A stretch of 64,000 nt of DNA from Bacillota bacterium. Its GTDB lineage: Bacteria > Bacillota > Clostridia > Christensenellales > Aristaeellaceae. Below, piece by piece: positions 59,359-64,000 of this stretch; position 1 is the stretch's first letter, and each line of letters begins with the position of its first letter. The position numbers were made by a program, and so were the translations under genes. The stretch spans positions 87,661-151,660 of the forward strand of contig JAEZHM010000068.1 in NCBI GenBank assembly GCA_023416585.1. Direction: 5' to 3'. The notes beneath the pieces were generated by a model. The model searched no databases. It was not told the DNA's origin and worked only from the letters and a program-made list of their open reading frames with translations.

Positions 59359-60966
59359 ATGTACCGGCTGCTGATTGTCGATGATGAAGCAATCGTCCGC
59401 CAGGGAATCATTGCCCGGCTGACGCACCTATGGAAAAAACCCATGCAAAGCCGTGAGGCTCAGGATGGGCAGCAGGCGCTGGAAATCATTAAAACCTGGC
59501 AGCCTCAGATCATCATCACGGATATCCGAATGCCCAATATGGATGGGCTTGCCTTCATCCGGGCGGCAAGAGAATCATCCCCCGGCGCCCAGTTCATCAT
59601 ACTCAGCGGCTATGCGGAGTTTACCTATGCCAAGGAGGCATTGTCCTTGGGAGTGATAGGCTATCTGCTCAAGCCAATATCGAGCGAAGCCCTCCTGGAT
59701 ATTTTGAGCCATGCTGTAAAACAACTGGAAAACCAGCTTCAAATGGACAATGTGAAACAGGAGAATGAATTGATGCGGGCCGACCTGGTCGCCATAGATG
59801 GGCAGCAGAAGCTTTTGCGCCTTCTTTCCCTGGCGGAAGAAAGCCAGCCTGACCAGGTGGTGTCGCTGAATAAGCAGTTGTTTCAAGACAATTCCCGCCG
59901 TCACATTCTGGCGATGATAGGCATAAGCAGCCCAGCAAATCCAGAGCGATGGGATGACGCTGTAGACCGCTTCCGGAAGCTTTTTCAACAGAATGCCATT
60001 CCGGCGCCGGCCTATATTTTCCCTGTCCTGGCAAGCAGCAGCCGTTTCTATATCGTCTTTGGATGCGGAGACGGAGACGGTCATGCCGGGCTTTTACAAA
60101 ACGGTTTGGAACGGCTGCTTGGCACCGGGCTTAAAAGCAATGAGGAAACCTGGACCGTTGGGCTTAGCGAACCCTGCCGGCTGATTGACAAAAAGGCCCA
60201 CTCCCAGGCAACTCAGGCGTTTTGCCAGCGATTGACCCAGGGCAACGGTCACTGTTATCTCTTCCACCCCATTCGCTTGACAGAGTTTTCTCAAGCATTT
60301 GAAAGCGATTTAAGCCAGTTGCGCAGCACCATTGACAGGATGGATACACGGGTGATTGAGAGCAGGCTTCGGCAAATGTTTTCCAGGCAGCATCCGGCTG
60401 CAGCCAGCCCGGAATATGTGTGGGCTGCCTGGTTCCGCATCATCAATATGCTGATGCAGCTTTCCGCACAGCCAAACGCGACACCCTATGTTCCAAAGGA
60501 GAACTTTGTCATGGATTCTTTGGACAGGTTCAGAGACAAGGAGGAATTCATCACCTATCTATGCCAGCTGATATCCGCCTCCATTCACCCTGGAAATGTA
60601 GAGGCAATGAAGGTCGACATGCGGATCAGCCTGGTTATTGAATACGTGCGCACCCATTTTCATGAGGATCTCTCCATCAACGATCTGAGCTATCAATATG
60701 CGCTGAGTCCCAATTATTTTTCATCCACCTTCAAAAAAGCAACCGGCATAGGCTTTGTCAACTATATTGCCAAGCTGCGTATGGACAAAGCCTGCAGCCT
60801 TTTGCGCAATATGGACTGGAGTGTGGCCGAAATTGCGCGCAGCGTGGGGTATAACGACAGCCAGTATTTCTTCCGCATTTTCAAGAAATATACCGACATG
60901 ACCCCATTGCAGTACAAAAGGGAACTTGGAGAAAATAGGCCTTCAAATGAAAGGAGCCAAGATTGA
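59359..60966 (+). CDS. Response regulator with AraC DNA-binding domain (YesN type)
   Basis: 535-aa partner of the kinase. The receiver domain has the acceptor Asp in IIITDIRMPNMDGL, Lys in YLLKPISSEALLD; a middle region of about 250 residues is unassigned; the C-terminus is an AraC-type double helix-turn-helix (LSINDLSYQYALSPNYFSST, WSVAEIARSVGYNDSQYFFR). GGGGAGGCC is upstream. It likely activates the divergent importer operon. Stop is 1 base before the next gene. Confidence 0.93.
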   Translation: MYRLLIVDDEAIVRQGIIARLTHLWKKPMQSREAQDGQQALEIIKTWQPQIIITDIRMPNMDGLAFIRAARESSPGAQFIILSGYAEFTYAKEALSLGVIGYLLKPISSEALLDILSHAVKQLENQLQMDNVKQENELMRADLVAIDGQQKLLRLLSLAEESQPDQVVSLNKQLFQDNSRRHILAMIGISSPANPERWDDAVDRFRKLFQQNAIPAPAYIFPVLASSSRFYIVFGCGDGDGHAGLLQNGLERLLGTGLKSNEETWTVGLSEPCRLIDKKAHSQATQAFCQRLTQGNGHCYLFHPIRLTEFSQAFESDLSQLRSTIDRMDTRVIESRLRQMFSRQHPAAASPEYVWAAWFRIINMLMQLSAQPNATPYVPKENFVMDSLDRFRDKEEFITYLCQLISASIHPGNVEAMKVDMRISLVIEYVRTHFHEDLSINDLSYQYALSPNYFSSTFKKATGIGFVNYIAKLRMDKACSLLRNMDWSVAEIARSVGYNDSQYFFRIFKKYTDMTPLQYKRELGENRPSNERSQD

Positions 60967-60967
60967 T

Positions 60968-61900
60968 ATGCACTGTCCCAACCTTGCATTTTCCAAAAAC
61001 CGGGAGCTGAAAATCCTTCAGATGACAGACATTCATTATGACAACGGCTGCCCCGCAGACAAAAAGACCACCCGGTTAATGCAGCAGCTGATTGCCTGGG
61101 AAAAGCCGGATTTAATCATGGTGACAGGCGATATCACAACCGGCATAGAAAACGTCAGAATGGTGAGCACTGCACTTAAGCCAGTGTTTGAATCCAATGT
61201 GCCCTGGGCGTTTGTTTTTGGCAATCATGACGCGGAATACGGCCAGGATCACGATGCTTTGCTCAAGGAGCTGCTGATGCTGCCAGGATGTATGAACGAG
61301 CCGCCTGTGGAAGGTGTTTTTGGAAAGAGCAATTACGCTATTCCATTGGTGAATGGGGATGGGAAAACCGAGTGGCTGCTTATTGGCATCGATTCCAATA
61401 TGTACAATAAAAATCCAGGCATGGATGGATATGACTATATCCGCTTAAGCCAGGTGGCATGGTATGAGCATACGCTGCGGTCCGCGGAAAACACCGTGCC
61501 CGGTTTTGGCTCTTTGGCATTTTTCCATATTGCCCTGCCTGAATACAATGAGGTGTGGGAAACCCAAGTATGCTATGGCGAGAAAAACGAGGATGTCTGC
61601 TGCTCAAAGCAAAACTCCGGCCTGTTCTCCGTAATGTTGGAGGGAGGGCATACCAGGGGCACCTTTGCAGGCCACGATCATGTGAACGATTATTGGGGCG
61701 AGCTGCATGGAATCAAACTGTGCTTTGGCCGCGCCACCGGCTACAATACGTATGGAAAGCGTGGGTTTCTTCGCGGCGGCCGCGTGATCGTACTTAAGGA
61801 AGAGAACACAAATGATTTTGCCACCTGGCTGCGGCTGTCGGATGGAACCGTTGTCACGGAACAAAAACCGCACCAGCCGCAAAGGACAAAGCAAAAATGA
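60968..61900 (+). CDS. Calcineurin-like phosphoesterase in sugar operon
   Basis: 310-aa metallophosphoesterase of the YkuE-like group. Motifs: ILQMTDIHYDNGC, MVTGDITTG, VFGNHDAEYG, FFHIALPEY, TRGTFAGHDHVNDYWG. AAAGGAG lies 11 bases before ATG 60968; an earlier ATG has no site. Third gene of the plus-strand operon after the two-component system. Such enzymes cleave phosphate mono- or diesters, so the imported compound may be phosphorylated or carry a phosphodiester (inference). Confidence 0.9.
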   Translation: MHCPNLAFSKNRELKILQMTDIHYDNGCPADKKTTRLMQQLIAWEKPDLIMVTGDITTGIENVRMVSTALKPVFESNVPWAFVFGNHDAEYGQDHDALLKELLMLPGCMNEPPVEGVFGKSNYAIPLVNGDGKTEWLLIGIDSNMYNKNPGMDGYDYIRLSQVAWYEHTLRSAENTVPGFGSLAFFHIALPEYNEVWETQVCYGEKNEDVCCSKQNSGLFSVMLEGGHTRGTFAGHDHVNDYWGELHGIKLCFGRATGYNTYGKRGFLRGGRVIVLKEENTNDFATWLRLSDGTVVTEQKPHQPQRTKQK

Positions 61901-61911
61901 AAGGTAACGCT

Positions 61912-62370
61912 ATGAAAACCGTTTATTCCGTGTCCGGTTTGCTCCCTATGGATTTTGTAGGGCAGATTGCTTACACCGTGTGCCTTGACAAGCCATACAA
62001 AGCCTTGGACGTTCAAATGACCTTTGACAAGCAGCTGGTCACCGAAGTAACGCCCGCGCTTAAAAACCGGCTTTTTTCCCTTTGCGCCGATAAGTATGGC
62101 AAGCTTTCCTTCTCCCCGGAGGAAGAGGCGGAAGCCTACCGGAATATGAAAACAGAGATCCAGCTGCTGGTAATGATGAATGACCAGTTTGTGGGTGGTA
62201 TCCATAGGCAGATGACGGACCGGCACCTGTATATTTCCGCCGAACAAGCTACTGAGGGAGGCATTTCTCAGCTTTCCATCGAAGGCGTCCTAAAAGTTAT
62301 CATTCTGGTTTTCAACGTCCTGTATGACGATACGAAGTATACTGTTACGCTGCGTACGGAGGAGGAATAA
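61912..62370 (+). CDS. Small hypothetical protein of sugar operon
   Basis: 152-aa protein without signal peptide or membrane helix and without a family I can name with certainty. The N-terminus reads VYSVSGLLPMDFVGQIAYTV; a middle part LLVMMNDQFVGGIHRQMTDR; the end is acidic (TLRTEEE). ATG 61912 has AAAGG upstream; an ATG 15 bases earlier overlaps the phosphoesterase stop. It ends 1 base before the PHP gene. It could be an accessory factor for one of the two hydrolases. Confidence 0.7.
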   Translation: MKTVYSVSGLLPMDFVGQIAYTVCLDKPYKALDVQMTFDKQLVTEVTPALKNRLFSLCADKYGKLSFSPEEEAEAYRNMKTEIQLLVMMNDQFVGGIHRQMTDRHLYISAEQATEGGISQLSIEGVLKVIILVFNVLYDDTKYTVTLRTEEE

Positions 62371-62371
62371 G

Positions 62372-63292
62372 ATGTTCAAGCGTCTGGAACTGCATAACCA
62401 TACAACTGAATCGGACGCCTCCCTGACCGTGCGGGATCTGATCGACCTTATGCTGAAGGACAGGGTAGATGCGTTTGCCCTCACGGATCACAACACCATC
62501 TCGGGTCATAGAAAAGTCCAATCCATTCTTAAGAAGGAAAAGCTGCCCATCGAATGCATCTATGGCATGGAGTATACAACTTACTATGGCCACATCCTTT
62601 GCCTGAACATGGATCAGTATGTCCCCTGGGAGAATATTGACCTTAACAAACCGGAAAAGCTGTTCGACGCCATTCACGAAACCGGTGCCCTGTGCGGTAT
62701 TGCCCATCCATATTCCTATGGCGCCCCCTTCGCACGAGGCTGCGGATGGGATATGGCGATTCATGATTATGACCGCTTCGATTTCATTGAAATCTTCAAC
62801 AATCCAGAACCGCTGCATGAAGTCAACGAAAAGGGCGTGCAGTGGTGGGAAAAGCTTGTGCTTAGAGGGCACCGACTAGCCATGACGGCCGGAATGGATC
62901 TGCACGGCCGGTGCGACATGTCAGGGCACTATGCCACCTATGTGGATTGCGGGGCGGAAGAGCCCATCGCCGTTGCGCTTAATCGGGCTATCCGTACACA
63001 GAAAACCTATGTAAGCAGAGGCCCTGTATTCGACGTCCGGAATAACGGCCAATACTTGATGCCATTCCTTTATGATCAAGTCAAACCTGGCTTTGTACAT
63101 GATGAATCCAAGGAATATCTGGTACGCTATCATACTGCAGGCGGGGAAACGGTCAGGCCCATAGCGGAACAAGGTGGCAGCATAGCCCTTTGCGAAATGA
63201 AAGATCCCGCCATTGTTATTGCCTCTCTTTACGAGGGTGATACGGAAATAGAAAATCTTACCGCCATCGCACCCGTAATATACAATCACTGA
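62372..63292 (+). CDS. PHP-domain metallohydrolase (CehA/McbA-like)
   Basis: 306-aa hydrolase with a polymerase-and-histidinol-phosphatase fold that binds two or three metal ions. Ligands: LHNHTTESDA, ALTDHNTISG, YGMEYTTYYG, GIAHPYSYGAP, MTAGMDLHGR. The C-terminal 90 residues are beta-rich. The CehA/McbA group hydrolyses carbamates or phosphoesters. GGAGGA lies before ATG 62372. Last gene of the two-component operon; it may act in sequence with the calcineurin-like enzyme. Confidence 0.85.
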   Translation: MFKRLELHNHTTESDASLTVRDLIDLMLKDRVDAFALTDHNTISGHRKVQSILKKEKLPIECIYGMEYTTYYGHILCLNMDQYVPWENIDLNKPEKLFDAIHETGALCGIAHPYSYGAPFARGCGWDMAIHDYDRFDFIEIFNNPEPLHEVNEKGVQWWEKLVLRGHRLAMTAGMDLHGRCDMSGHYATYVDCGAEEPIAVALNRAIRTQKTYVSRGPVFDVRNNGQYLMPFLYDQVKPGFVHDESKEYLVRYHTAGGETVRPIAEQGGSIALCEMKDPAIVIASLYEGDTEIENLTAIAPVIYNH

Positions 63293-63352
63293 GTACAGTA
63301 TAACAATCAGAAAAAAGTCGCAAAATAAAAACAAAAATCGGAGCAAGGACTA

Positions 63353-63381
63353 TTGACATGGCGAGTTAGCGGTAGTAAACT
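63353..63381 (+). promoter_or_regulatory. Promoter of feo operon
   Basis: TTGACA, a 17-base spacer and TAAACT. Gives a leader of about 220 bases before feoA. Confidence 0.7.
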
Positions 63382-63611
63382 AATGATGCGGTTAAAAGTT
63401 AGTTGTGCCTAACGTTTATTCCGCCCTTCCGCTATAGAAGGTTTCCGTTGTTGGGCCCGGCCAGGGCATGTAATCCAGGAAAATAGCGCAAGGTTATTCG
63501 TTCATGTCCGTTTCCATGGCTTTATGCCGGCAAAGTATAGCTGGCCCCAAAATCAAGGTGGATTCAAAAAGCCATGGCAGGCAAATTTAAATGGCGCAAG
63601 GAGGATTTCGT
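63382..63611 (+). other. Long non-coding leader of feoA
   Basis: About 230 bases between promoter and feoA. Carries the first GTTAG-N6-CTAAC site, a GC-rich stretch around 63450-63480 and an inverted repeat CCATGGCTTT (63514-63523) / AAAGCCATGG (63568-63577). No known riboswitch class could be matched with confidence. Confidence 0.5.
63398..63413. promoter_or_regulatory. Iron-regulator operator, copy 1 (GTTAG-N6-CTAAC)
   Basis: GTTAG and CTAAC half-sites 6 bases apart, about 10 bases after the predicted transcription start. The half-sites and spacing are the same as in copy 2 (63874-63889). The pattern resembles DtxR-family binding sites. Confidence 0.6.
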
Positions 63612-63845
63612 ATGGAGGCGAAACCCCGTACCCTAAAGGATGCACGGATTGGCGAAACTGTCACCGTTTTGAAGTTCACAGGCGAAGGAACGGTCAAGCG
63701 CCGCATGATGGATATGGGCATCACCAAGGGAACCACCATTTTGGTCCGCAAGGTTGCGCCTTTGGGCGATCCCATGGAGATCAATCTTCGGGGGTATGAA
63801 CTTTCCATACGCAAATCCGAAGCGGAAAAAATACTGTTGGCATAA
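63612..63845 (+). CDS. feoA: Ferrous iron transport protein A
   Basis: 77-aa SH3-like protein that assists FeoB in ferrous iron uptake. Motifs: TLKDARIGETVTVLKF, RRMMDMGITKGT, and LRGYELSIRKSEAEKI, all typical. Start ATG 63612 has GGAGG 7 bases upstream; an ATG 21 bases earlier has no site. feoB follows after 57 bases that hold a perfect operator palindrome. Confidence 0.93.
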   Translation: MEAKPRTLKDARIGETVTVLKFTGEGTVKRRMMDMGITKGTTILVRKVAPLGDPMEINLRGYELSIRKSEAEKILLA

Positions 63846-63873
63846 GCAGCCGGCTGTTTTTTTCAAACCATGC

Positions 63874-63889
63874 GTTAGCATATGCTAAC
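63874..63889. promoter_or_regulatory. Iron-regulator operator, copy 2 (perfect palindrome)
   Basis: GTTAGCATATGCTAAC is a perfect 16-bp palindrome between feoA and feoB with the same half-sites and spacing as copy 1. It suggests that feoB has additional local control. Confidence 0.65.
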
Positions 63890-63902
63890 TACAGGAGAGG
63901 AT

Positions 63903-64000
63903 GTGTTTCCCTTGGCCGAAATAAAAATCGCCCTGGCCGGAAACCCCAACAGCGGAAAAACGACCATGTTCAACGACCTGACAGGTTCCAGCCAGTATGT
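63903..64000 (+). CDS. feoB: Ferrous iron transport protein B (partial)
   Basis: Start of the membrane iron transporter with a GTPase head; cut by the right window edge. The reading AEIKIALAGNPNSGKTTMFN shows the G1 loop (GNPNSGKTT), and LTGSSQYV follows as in FeoB. GTG 63903 lies 5 bases after AGGAG; TTG 63912 is also in frame. It is the second feo gene. Confidence 0.92.
   Translation, partial: MFPLAEIKIALAGNPNSGKTTMFNDLTGSSQY

Noticed and set aside
1..64000. CRISPR arrays, insertion sequences, prophage genes
   Set aside because: No spaced direct repeats of 25-40 bases, no transposase or integrase motifs and no phage structural genes were seen.

Overview
The window looks like one uninterrupted chromosomal segment of a low-to-mid GC Gram-positive bacterium, most likely an uncultured gut-type member of class Clostridia. 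The signs are two T-box leaders (ahead of serS and leuS), Shine-Dalgarno sites close to GGAGG with frequent GTG and TTG starts, a CotH-type spore protein, YesM/YesN and LplB/LplC-type sugar systems, a Nif11-leader/NHLM peptide cluster and feoAB. The genus cannot be named from sequence alone. No rRNA, tRNA, CRISPR array, transposase or prophage was found.

Layout. (1) 1-6.6 kb: a compact RiPP (modified peptide) island. It holds a C39-peptidase ABC exporter (cut by the window edge), its HlyD-type partner, a branched-chain-amino-acid-type binding lipoprotein, a divergent radical SAM/SPASM maturase, an 83-aa Nif11-like precursor with a 15-residue core, a small protein with a zinc-ribbon remnant behind its stop, and an ECF sigma factor. 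A large BTAD/MalT-like ATPase regulator follows (6.9-10.0 kb). (2) 10-15.5 kb: a MerR/TipA regulator with a 19-bp-spacer promoter, a methyltransferase, and an unrecognised protein/radical SAM/GNAT operon. (3) 14.8-21.9 kb: HAD phosphatase with serS (T-box), a repeat-containing XRE regulator, a metal ABC transporter pair with a phosphoesterase, a HAD-IB phosphatase and a DUF1874-like small protein. (4) 22-32.5 kb: CotH kinase, leuS (T-box), a 50-aa protein behind a hairpin that hides its ribosome site, MFS transporter, LacI regulator, nitroreductase, ferritin, zinc-ribbon protein, queT and a TTG-started DUF1540 gene. (5) 32.5-49.6 kb: mixed housekeeping and accessory genes (phosphoglucomutase, glutathione peroxidase, tyrosine phosphatase, AraC with a Gfo/Idh dehydrogenase and sugar epimerase, a GNAT-Rnk fusion, an M28 peptidase, pyruvate kinase) with three copies of a roughly 160-bp structured repeat. 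(6) 49.7-63.3 kb: two divergent operons for an unidentified saccharide. One holds an Lpl-type ABC importer, a large unknown protein, a GH4 glycosidase and a PfkB kinase; the other holds a YesM/YesN two-component system, a calcineurin-like phosphoesterase, a small unknown and a PHP-type metallohydrolase. (7) 63.3-64 kb: feoA and the start of feoB, each preceded by the same GTTAG-N6-CTAAC operator.

How it works together. The RiPP island has every part needed to make, modify, trim and export one small peptide, with its own sigma factor. A 10-base motif is shared by the precursor and lipoprotein promoter regions. The 50-63 kb region reads as a regulated uptake and breakdown route in which sugar import, glycoside cleavage, sugar phosphorylation and two metal-dependent phosphoesterase-type enzymes are controlled together; the substrate is unknown. 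The interspersed repeat always starts with a hairpin at or next to a stop codon. Its two best-preserved copies carry compensating base changes, so its fold appears to be selected.
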